The notes under the pieces are model-generated. The model was given only the letters and a program-made list of their open reading frames with translations. It made no database searches and was not told the origin of the DNA. A stretch of DNA of 64,000 bases from Rhabdornis inornatus (Eukaryota; Chordata; Aves; Passeriformes; Rhabdornithidae). Shown here piece by piece: positions 25,601 to 37,439 of this stretch. Within the stretch, counting starts at the first letter, position 1. Every line of letters begins with the position of its first letter. The position numbers and the translations under genes are program-made. The stretch spans positions 1-64,000 of the forward strand of contig VWZS01009797.1 of NCBI GenBank assembly GCA_013397075.1. Reading direction: 5' to 3'.

Positions 25601-28359
25601 CTGCAAGCACTGCTGGCTGCTCAGACTCTAAACCCAGCCCGACTTTTTATTGAGATGGTCATCAACCACAGTGTGAAAGTACTGATGCAGGGAGACCTTT
25701 CTCAAAATTTGCCTCATGTTGAGGACCCAGTTGGTCTTAATATTATTTTCTGAGATTGAATTAGGATAACATTTGTGCTCAGAGTTAGTAATCCAAGTCA
25801 CAGTTTGGGGATTTCAATGGCAAGATGTCAAAACCCCTTGTGTTCAGAGAGCCCCTTGCCAGTGCTTTGCCATGTTTCTGTCTCAGAAGCCAGTTTGAAA
25901 CTTGGAACCATCCAGTTCAGTCATTTCGGATCCGGTGATTTGACTTTGCCTGTAAGCACTAGTTTTTAAAGATGCCAGACTTAACAGTTGGTTTAAAAAC
26001 TGAACAATAAACATGCTTATTAACTTGCCACACAAGAGACACACATTGAATCTGCATTGGTTATTTGGCAGCATCATGAACACTCCCCTCAAACTGATTT
26101 GATGACTAAACAATGTTTAGAATAGTAACCGATCCTGCTGAGAAAAATCTAACTTCTAGGGCTAACACTTCCTTCTTGAAATTCTGTTCAGCTTTTGGTC
26201 TAAATCCTTCATAGCAAAAAAACACTAAATTAAAAATGCATTTTGGAGTGATGCCAACATCTTACAAAGTTATGCTCAGGGGTTTTTTCCCTGTCGCAGT
26301 TTTTTTTTTAATCTAAAAATTTTCTTGTTTTTAATTACAAACTCAAATCACCTGATCAAAAATGTAAGTTTTCTCCAATTCACATAGCAACAAACCATTC
26401 AAGATTAATATATTCAACTAATTGGTCAACTGAAAGTATAAATTGACTTGATGGCCAACAGGAAGAACAAGGACAAAGGTTCAAAATGTTCAATGAGCTG
26501 AAAAATCTGTTTTGTACCAGTTCTGTTGATCAACCTTTAAAACCAGTCTCACCCCATTGAACTGGATAATACACTGTCTCCTTTAAAGGCCAGCAGTTTT
26601 CCAAGCAGATTTTTTGCGTGTCACCCCCAATTTAGAAAGCAAGCTAACATGAAGCTGACACCAATTTTTGACCAAGGCGTCTGTAGAGAAGGAGCAGTAA
26701 CCTTGCTCCTCTTGATCACACACGTTTTCAAGGCCATAGTGTGTTTTTCAGTAACACTGTTGAGTTTAGTGCTGCCATCTCGGGGAAATCTGAGATGAAC
26801 AACGTTACTTAAAAAAATATTAGAAACAGCAAACACCATTTTTTTGGCAAAATGTGACGATAAACAGAAAAAGTCAAAAGATAAATCAGAGTTGCTGAAG
26901 GGACCTCCAAGACTTTACAAGCTTTTCTATTTGCCATTAACCTCCTCAGTTCTGACTTCTTTTGCCAAAAATTATACTTTGCTGATTTATTTTTTTACTG
27001 TTGTGGGCAGGAGGTCTATAAATCGATCCTTACAAATCCTGGTAGAATATCTCTGTTATATTCTGTAGGTATTTCTGGGTTTTTGTATAAAATCTGTGGG
27101 TCCACCCTGGCAAACACACACCCCTGAAACCCACAGGTGATGCCACTGGTCTTCTAATCACTGAATGAGGGACAAATCTTTGAAGAGAAATAGGACTGAT
27201 GACTCCAGGTGGCACATTGGAAAGGGCTTCTAGGCAGAGCCCTGCACACAGGGGCCGGGTGCATTTGCTCCTCTTTTTTCGGAGTCATTGACAGATTTGA
27301 ACAACAGTGTTTCAGGCTAACTGAAAGAAATATTTATCCTTCCTGTAGCCCCAAAATGAACCAAAAAAATAATAAAAATCCATAGGAGGAAGTAATTTCA
27401 GGCTGGGGAAAAAGAATTAATTCCTTTTTGGTTGATATTTTGGTTTTTCATTCGCTCATAAAGGAAATTTAATTCAATTTCAAAGTACATTTTCTTTCAA
27501 AATTAAATATCCAAGCATTTATATATGAAATGTCAAAGAGAAATGCATTAAAACTTCGTTTATCAGTAGGTTTAGGATGGTGTGTTGCACTTAGACTTGT
27601 TCCACAAGTAACTTTGCTTGACTTGGAAAGGAGCTATTTTCATCCTGTTACACAGAGCACTCCTCCTGGAGCTGCTCCAGCGTGGAGAAAGGTGGTGGGG
27701 ATGCTGAAATGTCAGCTTGTCTCAGCTGACACTTGGTGCCATCTCCCACAGGTGGCGACTGATGGCACTTGCCAGCTGTCAGGGGGCAAAACCACCCAGT
27801 GGCAAGCAGGTGGCCAGGCAGTTTGGAGGTTGTGGCAGCCCCAGAGCATTGTGATGTTCCCCTCATGGCCCCTGATGTCCCTCCTAGCCCACGGTGTCCC
27901 TCCTTGGCTCTCCTTTACCCCTGATATTGTTGACAACATCCTGCTGGGTCCCAGGAGCTCCAGTTTTGTAGGACAAGGGTGATGGCAAGGCACTACAAGA
28001 TCTCTCCATGGGCTGAATTATCCCCTCCTCCTGCAGGACAGTTCTTCTCACCTGCTCATGGGTGACTTTGTGAGTGGGCTTCTGATATTTGTCCCGTACA
28101 AAAAATGAGAAGGACTGCCCAAGAAGAATAGATTTTGCCCTGGCCAACCCTACCAGGATGAAACTCGAGGCAAAGAGGTGCCTCTCTCTACCTGTCAGCC
28201 TACACCCCCTGCCACACACTTTTTACTGTTGACTCTTCTATTTTTTGTCATGCTCTCTGCTTGTTGTCTGAGATGAGATGAAAGATTTTTAATAGTGATG
28301 GCATACAGCTCTAGAGACAAAAGGGTCTATTTCTTTCTTATCTTGGATGTGTTAAAAAC
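22696..28359. other. Noncoding unique DNA
   Basis: The longest frame is a 186-codon plus frame at 23132-23692, rich in Ser, Leu, Pro and Cys, without signal peptide logic or a known domain. It lies in a locally CT-rich patch that depletes stops. A T-rich tract lies at 25045-25095. A stretch near 24740-24830 vaguely resembles an old reptilian repeat but could not be assigned. A 150-codon plus frame at 27530-27982 overlaps antisense frames and is also judged chance. Confidence 0.55.
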
Positions 28360-28790
28360 ACTCTACCTTCATCCCGCTACGTTCAAAAGGAGACAAAAGT
28401 GAAACGAAGCGAACAATTTTTCAGCACCATTAATAAAACAACCCCAAATGATATAAAATAGCCTTGTTTCACATGACAAACACTGTACCCACGAGCTTTG
28501 GCTTCTCTCATGAAGAGAGAGAGAGAAAACCTTCAGAACTTTTTCTGGGCTCTCAAACTTCCAGCGCGGTTCGTAGGGGCTGTAATTTAGCCCCAGGCAT
28601 TTGAGAATCCACTTTGTGTGTTTTGGCAATGACATGAAAATGCAGAGAGAACTGTACATCTTGCAGTTGTACGCTGAGCTAGGCGATCTGAGGGGCCTGT
28701 CTATAATAGAGGAATCATCTTTTCTTCAATGAAGTGCTACTATTGTTGTGATCTTCAATAAAGGATATAATGGATGCATTCATGTGGTGG
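28360..28790. promoter_or_regulatory. Possible conserved noncoding element
   Basis: Repeat-free sequence retaining several CpGs (CTACG, GAAACGAAGCGAAC near 28401-28414, CAGCGCGGTTCG near 28562-28573). It includes a small perfect inverted repeat, GGGGCT at 28576-28581 and AGCCCC at 28589-28594. The unusual CpG retention in an AT-rich setting suggests constraint. This is appearance-based; a 96-codon minus frame at 28369-28659 is not recognised. Confidence 0.27.
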
Positions 28791-29639
28791 CTGTTGTTTG
28801 TGTGTGATTCTTTCAGCACACGGCTAAGCGCACAAGAGTCTTTTAAACTCTTCTCTACTCACATCCAGTAGTGCTAGCATTTTGTGCCAAACTAGGTTGG
28901 TTTTCCCCCTGCAAGCTTCTTTTCCTATTATTTTTGGATAAAGCCAATTGACCATGAAATACCTCTTTATTGCAAAATGATATCTCCAAGCCCTCAGTGT
29001 GGGATCATGGGTTAACATACCACTGTAATGAACATTTGCATGGAGGTGTTGTTGATTTAAATATTTACCTTTAAAATTAGTCACTTTGGCCCATTGTAGG
29101 CATGTTAAGAAAGTGATATTCTTCAGGGGTCAGAAGTGATATGTGAGGCTGCATCTGCTTCTGGGTACCATAATGATATCATTTATATATATGTTTTCAT
29201 GTAAGTTCAAACTGAAGTGACATGTTTCATGTGAGTAAACAGCATTCTCAGGCCTTCATAAGGTGACCTGAATAAAGTAATTTCCTTCTGTTTGACTACA
29301 GCATCGAGCAGAGGAGAAATTTTCAAAGACAAAAGGAGAAGGTTGTGCCTGGAAAGGCAGAAATTTGCATAAACCCACAAAGTAATGGCACGAGCAAAAG
29401 ATATTTTAGCATGCAATGTGCATGTGTGCTTAACATATCACAGATGCAATCACCAACGTGTGGCCTCTGAAGGAGGGAAGGGTGCTGAGCAAGACTGCAG
29501 CCAACAGCTGGAAGTGCACAGGATGGGCCATGAGAGGATGTTCATTTTTCAACTGTACAACAGCAACAACACTTTTAGAAAAAGGATAGGGGAGGAAATG
29601 TTACCTTGAATCTGCTCTAAAAAGCTTACTTCAATCAAT
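28791..29639. other. Noncoding unique DNA
   Basis: AT-rich unique sequence with short frames only and no recognised repeat. Confidence 0.6.
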
Positions 29640-30170
29640 AGACCTACGTTTAAATAAGTTTAGATGTAATTATCCGTTGCAAATCTGGTTTTCTGCCTTG
29701 TTAGTCAGAGATCCTAGGCACTTTTATTTAAAATTTGTACTAATCTCAACCTCATTTAACTATACAATGTGAACAGTTTAGGGAAAGAGGGGAAAAAAAA
29801 AAAGAAAATCAAAAAGCCTTCCGACATCTTTTCTTTTCACGCAAGTTGAAAAGGATGAGCACCTAGCACAGTTTTTTCTCAAGTCACTTTTTAAAGATTG
29901 TTATTATCTTTTCATATTAAAGTTAACATTACCATATGCTGTTGAGCTTTTGTTGATGGCAGTGCTTAAACTGGGATGTTGTTTCCTTTGGAGATTCTTA
30001 CTGCCAGTCATTAATTTACATTTTTTTGAAATTGTACAGCGAGTGCTTTGTTGATGCCTGTTTTCATTTTGTTTCTCTCTCTTTTCGGGTCACACATGAG
30101 GAGTTTTTTCAAACAGTAAGTTAAGGCACTGGAATGAAATCAGTGACATCTGCCACTCATGCTCTCTTCC
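29640..30170. promoter_or_regulatory. Possible conserved noncoding block
   Basis: AT-rich, repeat-free sequence with homeodomain-like cores (ATGTAATTATCCG near 29663, GTCATTAATTTAC near 30007) and isolated CpGs (CTTCCGACATC, TCACGCAAG, ACAGCGAGTG). It has an A-run at about 29791-29803. The texture is similar to known deep-conserved enhancers, but no conservation was tested. Confidence 0.2.
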
Positions 30171-30696
30171 CTCATCCTGTTTGCCCATAGCCCCCCTTTT
30201 CTCCTTTTCTTTTTGTAATGCTCATGGTTTTCATTCCATTCAAATGCCACCCCCAATTCTGCCCCCCACCCCCCAGTTTCTCCAGTAATTACTCTGGAGA
30301 ATGCATTTGAAGCTGAATCTCTTTCTCTCCTTCATTCTTTGGCCCTTTATGGCTGTTGGTTTGGGGATGTCTTAATGTCCCCATTTGAGCTATCTCCCTT
30401 CATAAACTTTAGTCATGTCCCTTTTTATTTTGTCTCTGAGGAAATCAAACAATGTGTCATGGAAATGAAGTGCCCAGCACTTAACATGATCCCATGCTGA
30501 TTGTTACAGGCTTCTAGGAATTGTCCTACTCTCTGCTTTTGGTCTCCTATTGTGGTTGACCATCTCCATACCAATCTAAATAAATGAAATCTAATTAAAA
30601 AGAAAAAGGACACAACTGCCTCTCAACTCCCTCTTTAAAAGCTGAATGAATAACATTGAATCGTCTCCAGTAGGAAATTTATGAGGCTGAGAGTTA
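30171..30696. other. Noncoding DNA with pyrimidine-rich patches
   Basis: CT-rich patches at about 30189-30215 and C-runs at 30258-30278 in otherwise unique sequence. No gene or transposon is seen. Confidence 0.6.
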
Positions 30697-30809
30697 GGGT
30701 CCTGATCCTGAACTCTTTACTCATACACTAATCCTCACACATTTGATTTATCCTTTCAGCTTTGGTTCACACAATGACTCATAAAAATAAGTGATGTAGG
30801 ATCGGGCCC
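30697..30809. repeat. Ancient palindromic MITE-like element
   Basis: The left end GGGTCCTGATCCTGAA...CTTTACTCAT and the right end TGACTCAT...GTAGGATCGGGCCC are imperfect inverted copies of each other over roughly 25-30 bases. The sequence matches a short palindromic repeat common in turtle, crocodilian and bird genomes. The 113-bp length and terminal inverted structure suit a non-autonomous DNA transposon. No target-site duplication was established. Confidence 0.55.
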
Positions 30810-30958
30810 TTCAGAATCTTGCAATGATGCAGTTTTCCCCAGCGTTTTCTTTCATTAATGTGATTTTTAACTACTGGCTATTCAGGCAGAGAAAATATAC
30901 TCAGAACAGAGGTTTTTTTGGGTTTGTTTGGTTTTTGTTTTTTTTTTTTTAATCCTTA
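30810..30958. other. Unique DNA with T-rich tract
   Basis: A T/G-rich low-complexity tract at 30911-30950 precedes the first copy of the duplicated segment. Such tracts are frequent places for short-read contigs to end. Confidence 0.7.
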
Positions 30959-33377
30959 CTGCAGAACATAAAGAAGGTAGTAACTTGTCAGAGAAGGATT
31001 TGATCCAAAAATCATACANTGCCTTTTTGCTAGTATTTCAAACTGTAACACAGATCATCTCCAAAAAGGAAACAAAGGAAATTCTAGACTACAATAAAAC
31101 CTGATCTGTTTAGTATATGCCCTTAAAACTTAATGTGCATGGTTAGGATCCAGTTAAGTGCTCTGTCGCTAAAACTTGGATTGAAGCAGTCCTGCTGTAA
31201 AGTTTCTTTCCTGATGTCATTTTAAAGTGAGAAGAGGCAAGAAGAGAAACAAATTGACACATACTGTGATAAATTCCTGTAATGGATTAGAAACAGTGCA
31301 CTGCTGTCACTGAAGTCAGAACAGAACCGTTTGGGAAATGGTTCAGAGATGCTGGCTCTGGTTATTTCTTCCAGTGGAAGAATAAGAATGCTGGAAACTT
31401 GCCTTGTGTGTGTGTGATCTGGACTCAAGTCCCTCTGGAAATGCATTAAAAAAAGAGAGGCCTTGTTGCTAAAGGGTATTGTTTGGAAAAAATATACAAA
31501 ACAACAACAAGCAAAAGAAACTGCTTTTGTAGATGATGGGAAATATCAGGAATGGATAAAGTTATTCACACTAAGCTGAATTCTCATGTCTGTCTTCTCA
31601 TCTGAGAGTGAATAAGAGAGAAACTTAGGATTTCTTCTGTTCCTGCCTCTTCAGGTACTCAACTCAGGAGGTCCCATTAGTATTTTTAAAAGGCCAATTT
31701 TGCAGACAATTGGAGAGACAGAAGATGGCTTGCTGACTGGTTGGAATCCCATTTATTTTGTTTTCTTCTTCTGTTTTGGGAGAGTACATTTTGGTATATT
31801 TAGGAGGCTACCCTCCAACATATGGGAGTAATTTTCACACCAAATGTTGGGAAGACAACCCTGGGTTACACCATTGATTCCTACCCCACTGCTGCAAACA
31901 TCACATCTCCATGTGTGCATCCCACCTACTTCCCAACTGGGGACAGTCACCCCAGAGGCTCCCCTCCTTCAAGGGCCCTTCTGCCAGGGTAGCTCTTCCT
32001 CAGGGCTGGAAGTCCACGGGAAGGAATCAAACTTCCCCCGTTCTCTGCCTCTGAGCAGCTCCTGTTCTACAGGAAAATGCATTTTTCTGACCCCTCCCTG
32101 TTCACCCTGACTTGAGAGGACATTCTGGGGTTCCACCACTGCTGATGTCCCATTGCTTCCTTATCACCCCCCCAGTGCACACCAACCCCTCTGTGAGAGG
32201 GGTTAGAAAGATCTGATACCTTTATGGAGATCAAAATACAGACATTTGGCCCCAAACTAACAATATATTTCAAAATGTGAGGAAGGAACAGGAAGGAAGC
32301 AGAGAAGGCTTTTTCAGACCAAAGTCTGCCTGGATGGTTTTAATGGAGGTGTAGAACTATATAAATGTGAATTATTATTATTATTACTTATGGACTAATC
32401 TGCACTCTCATTGCCTGAGATAGCATTTTACTGACTTGTGCAAAGTGATGCAATTCTTTGTCTTCCTTCCCTGCTATAAGTGCACCCACAGCCTGAATGG
32501 GACATTCGGGGACCTGTTTCCAGTATGTGGATCTCAGACCAAAGTGCACAATGGCAGATCAGAGGTCTGCTTTGAATGGGAGCAGCATGCAAAGAAGTCT
32601 TCCTCATGATTTTTAGGGTGATTTATAATCAGGAAGAGTTGTAGAAAGTACATGTGATAATGACGGGGCAAGATGGAGCACTAAGGTAACATCAGTGGAA
32701 AAAGCAATACATATTTTCATACATGTAGCATGACCAACAACAAAAGCTATATATAGCCACCAAATTTGAGGCAGAGAAAGGAAAAAGCCTAAGGCCAGCA
32801 GCCAGCATAAAAAGAAACTATTGAGACTCAGAATACCACAATATCAGAGCAAAAGCAGGACTATGGTGAGGGGTACCATGGAGCTGAGTAAAAGGTGAAT
32901 AGCAGGGTAAAGCCACTGTGGGCTAACCTGGCTTTTGCACCACCTGAGTGCAAGTACTACCATGGAGAGCTGGAGCACTCAGACAAGCCATGTGCTGCTC
33001 ATGGGGATTTTCAGCTGGCAGCAGACATTCCAGCTGTAGAAGGGGGCATTGCAAAGCTTGTGGCACCAGATCTCAGGCATAGACAGCCAAAGGGCTGAGC
33101 AGCAGTTCACTTCTGCCTGTGGTCACATGTGGGGCTTCTGTAAATTAGAAGGGGCCATCTGCTCCCTGTAGACCTGAGAATGGCTTGTCTTAGATTTGCT
33201 GTCTCCAGCAGCAGTGACTTAAGCACTTTTAGTGGAGGAACTGCTCTGGTGATCCCTGCTTTCCCATTTTGGCAGTGTAGAGGAGCTGTCATCAGGATTC
33301 ATCTAACCTACTATTGTTCATCCCCTTTTCCTTCAAACTAGTAAAATTTCCTGCTGCTTTCCTGTGAGTTAAATACC
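30959..33377 (+). repeat. Copy 1 of tandem duplicated segment (probable assembly artefact)
   Basis: The first 60 bases (30959-31018) equal 33379-33438. After one N at 31019, bases 31020-33377 equal 33735-36092. By eye I find one difference, T at 32437 against C at 35152, and the offset is 2715 at both ends, so there are no net indels. The 296 bases 33439-33734 present in copy 2 are missing here, replaced by the N. No gene is seen in the segment, which contains an (ATT)n run near 32371-32388. The likely reading is a contig wholly contained in its neighbour and wrongly placed in tandem. Confidence 0.93.
31019..31019. other. Single-N scaffold gap
   Basis: One N joins ...ATCATACA to TGCCTTTTTGC.... 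In the second copy these two sequences are separated by 296 bases that include a GAAAAA array, so this N hides a real missing stretch and is not just an uncertain base. Confidence 0.9.
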
Positions 33378-33378
33378 N
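33378..33378. other. Single-N scaffold gap
   Basis: One N joins ...GTTAAATACC to CTGCAGAACAT.... In the second copy GTTAAATACC continues into AGAGATTTAGG, and in the first copy CTGCAG is preceded by TCCTTA. Both sides thus break away from their natural neighbours exactly here, as expected of a contig join. Confidence 0.9.
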
Positions 33379-36092
33379 CTGCAGAACATAAAGAAGGTAG
33401 TAACTTGTCAGAGAAGGATTTGATCCAAAAATCATACAGGTATGCATGTTAGATTTCTCCAGTAATAGATTTGTCTCTCCTCTGTGTCAGATTAGGACCA
33501 TTGCCAAATGGGATCATCCTATTGTGTTACAGCATGGGTGCTCCCTATTATAGTGCTCTGAAGTATCTATTTAGAACAAACTGCTTAAAAAATAAAAGAC
33601 AAAAAAGAAAAAGAAAAAAAAAGAAAAATAAAAAGAAAAAGGAGAAAAGAAAAAGGAGAAAAGAAAAAGAAAAAGAAAAAGAAAAAGAAAAAGAAAAAGA
33701 AAAAGAAAAAGAGAAAAAGAAAAAGAAACCCATATGCCTTTTTGCTAGTATTTCAAACTGTAACACAGATCATCTCCAAAAAGGAAACAAAGGAAATTCT
33801 AGACTACAATAAAACCTGATCTGTTTAGTATATGCCCTTAAAACTTAATGTGCATGGTTAGGATCCAGTTAAGTGCTCTGTCGCTAAAACTTGGATTGAA
33901 GCAGTCCTGCTGTAAAGTTTCTTTCCTGATGTCATTTTAAAGTGAGAAGAGGCAAGAAGAGAAACAAATTGACACATACTGTGATAAATTCCTGTAATGG
34001 ATTAGAAACAGTGCACTGCTGTCACTGAAGTCAGAACAGAACCGTTTGGGAAATGGTTCAGAGATGCTGGCTCTGGTTATTTCTTCCAGTGGAAGAATAA
34101 GAATGCTGGAAACTTGCCTTGTGTGTGTGTGATCTGGACTCAAGTCCCTCTGGAAATGCATTAAAAAAAGAGAGGCCTTGTTGCTAAAGGGTATTGTTTG
34201 GAAAAAATATACAAAACAACAACAAGCAAAAGAAACTGCTTTTGTAGATGATGGGAAATATCAGGAATGGATAAAGTTATTCACACTAAGCTGAATTCTC
34301 ATGTCTGTCTTCTCATCTGAGAGTGAATAAGAGAGAAACTTAGGATTTCTTCTGTTCCTGCCTCTTCAGGTACTCAACTCAGGAGGTCCCATTAGTATTT
34401 TTAAAAGGCCAATTTTGCAGACAATTGGAGAGACAGAAGATGGCTTGCTGACTGGTTGGAATCCCATTTATTTTGTTTTCTTCTTCTGTTTTGGGAGAGT
34501 ACATTTTGGTATATTTAGGAGGCTACCCTCCAACATATGGGAGTAATTTTCACACCAAATGTTGGGAAGACAACCCTGGGTTACACCATTGATTCCTACC
34601 CCACTGCTGCAAACATCACATCTCCATGTGTGCATCCCACCTACTTCCCAACTGGGGACAGTCACCCCAGAGGCTCCCCTCCTTCAAGGGCCCTTCTGCC
34701 AGGGTAGCTCTTCCTCAGGGCTGGAAGTCCACGGGAAGGAATCAAACTTCCCCCGTTCTCTGCCTCTGAGCAGCTCCTGTTCTACAGGAAAATGCATTTT
34801 TCTGACCCCTCCCTGTTCACCCTGACTTGAGAGGACATTCTGGGGTTCCACCACTGCTGATGTCCCATTGCTTCCTTATCACCCCCCCAGTGCACACCAA
34901 CCCCTCTGTGAGAGGGGTTAGAAAGATCTGATACCTTTATGGAGATCAAAATACAGACATTTGGCCCCAAACTAACAATATATTTCAAAATGTGAGGAAG
35001 GAACAGGAAGGAAGCAGAGAAGGCTTTTTCAGACCAAAGTCTGCCTGGATGGTTTTAATGGAGGTGTAGAACTATATAAATGTGAATTATTATTATTATT
35101 ACTTATGGACTAATCTGCACTCTCATTGCCTGAGATAGCATTTTACTGACTCGTGCAAAGTGATGCAATTCTTTGTCTTCCTTCCCTGCTATAAGTGCAC
35201 CCACAGCCTGAATGGGACATTCGGGGACCTGTTTCCAGTATGTGGATCTCAGACCAAAGTGCACAATGGCAGATCAGAGGTCTGCTTTGAATGGGAGCAG
35301 CATGCAAAGAAGTCTTCCTCATGATTTTTAGGGTGATTTATAATCAGGAAGAGTTGTAGAAAGTACATGTGATAATGACGGGGCAAGATGGAGCACTAAG
35401 GTAACATCAGTGGAAAAAGCAATACATATTTTCATACATGTAGCATGACCAACAACAAAAGCTATATATAGCCACCAAATTTGAGGCAGAGAAAGGAAAA
35501 AGCCTAAGGCCAGCAGCCAGCATAAAAAGAAACTATTGAGACTCAGAATACCACAATATCAGAGCAAAAGCAGGACTATGGTGAGGGGTACCATGGAGCT
35601 GAGTAAAAGGTGAATAGCAGGGTAAAGCCACTGTGGGCTAACCTGGCTTTTGCACCACCTGAGTGCAAGTACTACCATGGAGAGCTGGAGCACTCAGACA
35701 AGCCATGTGCTGCTCATGGGGATTTTCAGCTGGCAGCAGACATTCCAGCTGTAGAAGGGGGCATTGCAAAGCTTGTGGCACCAGATCTCAGGCATAGACA
35801 GCCAAAGGGCTGAGCAGCAGTTCACTTCTGCCTGTGGTCACATGTGGGGCTTCTGTAAATTAGAAGGGGCCATCTGCTCCCTGTAGACCTGAGAATGGCT
35901 TGTCTTAGATTTGCTGTCTCCAGCAGCAGTGACTTAAGCACTTTTAGTGGAGGAACTGCTCTGGTGATCCCTGCTTTCCCATTTTGGCAGTGTAGAGGAG
36001 CTGTCATCAGGATTCATCTAACCTACTATTGTTCATCCCCTTTTCCTTCAAACTAGTAAAATTTCCTGCTGCTTTCCTGTGAGTTAAATACC
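33379..36092 (+). repeat. Copy 2 of tandem duplicated segment (complete form)
   Basis: This copy is uninterrupted and contains the whole of copy 1 plus the 296 bases 33439-33734. It continues without a break into unique DNA after 36092. It is most likely the true representation of the locus, following directly on from base 30958. Its six sizeable open frames each have an identical partner 2715 bases upstream, and none has a recognised domain. Confidence 0.92.
33586..33728. repeat. (GAAAAA)n array
   Basis: An A-rich tract with irregular GAAAA/GAAAAAA units on the left and a regular six-base GAAAAA array at about 33663-33710. It encodes Lys/Glu runs in a plus frame (33471-33812) and Phe/Ser runs on the minus strand, both spurious. 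It sits seven bases before the point where copy 1 resumes after its N, so it is the probable cause of the assembly break. Confidence 0.93.
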
Positions 36093-37439
36093 AGAGATTT
36101 AGGATGAGCAGAGCAGCAAATCATCTGTTGGCTCTTACTTCCCCTGTCTCCCTCTCCATTTCTCTCTCTGCAAGCAGCACTTCCTCCAGCACTGATTTAT
36201 ATTTGGTTCCACAGGATGAGAAGCCACTGGGGAGGTTTTAACTTTTGACACCACAGTCACCAGAGACCTGAAACTGAGCTCATGGCTTGTAAGAGCAGCT
36301 GTGTGGATGCCCAAAGAAACGCAGACTACCTCCCTGTCCTCACTCCCACCTTGGTTATTGAAAGGTTTGGTGTTTTGGATGGTCATGATGGATGAGAAGT
36401 AAAACCATGACTGTCACCAGGAGGCTCCCCTAGCCTGTTATAACCAGAAACCCATGGTGTGGGTGAGTGCCAAGGCACTGATAAAATGTAGTGGTGCACT
36501 GGTGTAAAGCACCACCACAGTGGTGCAAGGATCTAAAAACAATCCCTTTACCTCTGGCTACAGTGGCTGAATGCAGAGTTTAGGAGCTCTGAACTTCCTC
36601 TAGATTTACCTCAGATAAAGAAGAAATCATGCCAAGCTATCTCTCATGCTGAGCTTCCTAACTGACCTGTGCTGTGTGAAAAATCCTTTGAGATCTCCAA
36701 ACACAAGGTGCTTAAGAATATCATCTTGCTCTTAATTGAATGTGGTCTCCTGATTAGAACAGAGGTGAGCTCAGACTGCACCCCCTGTTCTTAAGAGAAA
36801 CCCTGGGCATTTGGAAGGAGGTCGCTGCTTTTTCACCAGTGATGAATAATGACCTTGACATCAAAGGAGCAGTTTTGATTTGTTCGTCCAGGCTGATAAC
36901 CACAGAGCTACATGTGTTGATGATGCCCTTTTATTTTCACAGGTGATGCCTGCTGCCCCAGGTTTGGGTTTTTCACAGCTGCAGGGCTTGATCTGCATGC
37001 AGGGCTTGCCTGGCTCCCACCCCAAGGCTGTCACAGGTGACCTGCAAGGGGCTCTGCTGCCCAGGGGATGAGCAGCTTCCAAAGTGAAGCAGCTGCTGCT
37101 GGCCCTGACTGCTCTGCTGTGCTCTCTGGGAGTCCTGCCATCGCCTGCCTTTGGGGTCATCTTCCACCCTGAAGCATCATCCACCCTGGCATGTGCCCCA
37201 CAGTGTGGGATTGCTGAGTAAACAGCTCAAACTGCCTTTGTCCATCTTTTTAATGGCTCTGCCCTACACATCACACTGCTCAGGAACAGAATCCATCAAT
37301 TAGCTGAGCCATGAAGCTGAAAACCTTCAGGCTTCTGACTTCAGTTCTCAGCCAACTTATTTCAGCTATCAGAGCTCTGTGTAGGGTACGTGGATACTTC
37401 TGCTTGTCTGCTCCAACAGGTGGTCTTGAAAACACAGGT
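36093..37439. other. Noncoding unique DNA
   Basis: Mixed-composition sequence. The GC-richer 36860-37190 part holds overlapping frames on both strands, the longest a 107-codon minus frame with no recognised domain. No transposon is identified. Confidence 0.55.

Noticed and set aside
33471..33812. 113-codon Lys/Glu-rich frame
   Set aside because: It is the translation of the GAAAAA array.
30959..36092. True biological tandem duplication
   Set aside because: Not excluded, but single Ns at both joins, containment of copy 1 in copy 2 and near-complete identity favour an assembly artefact.
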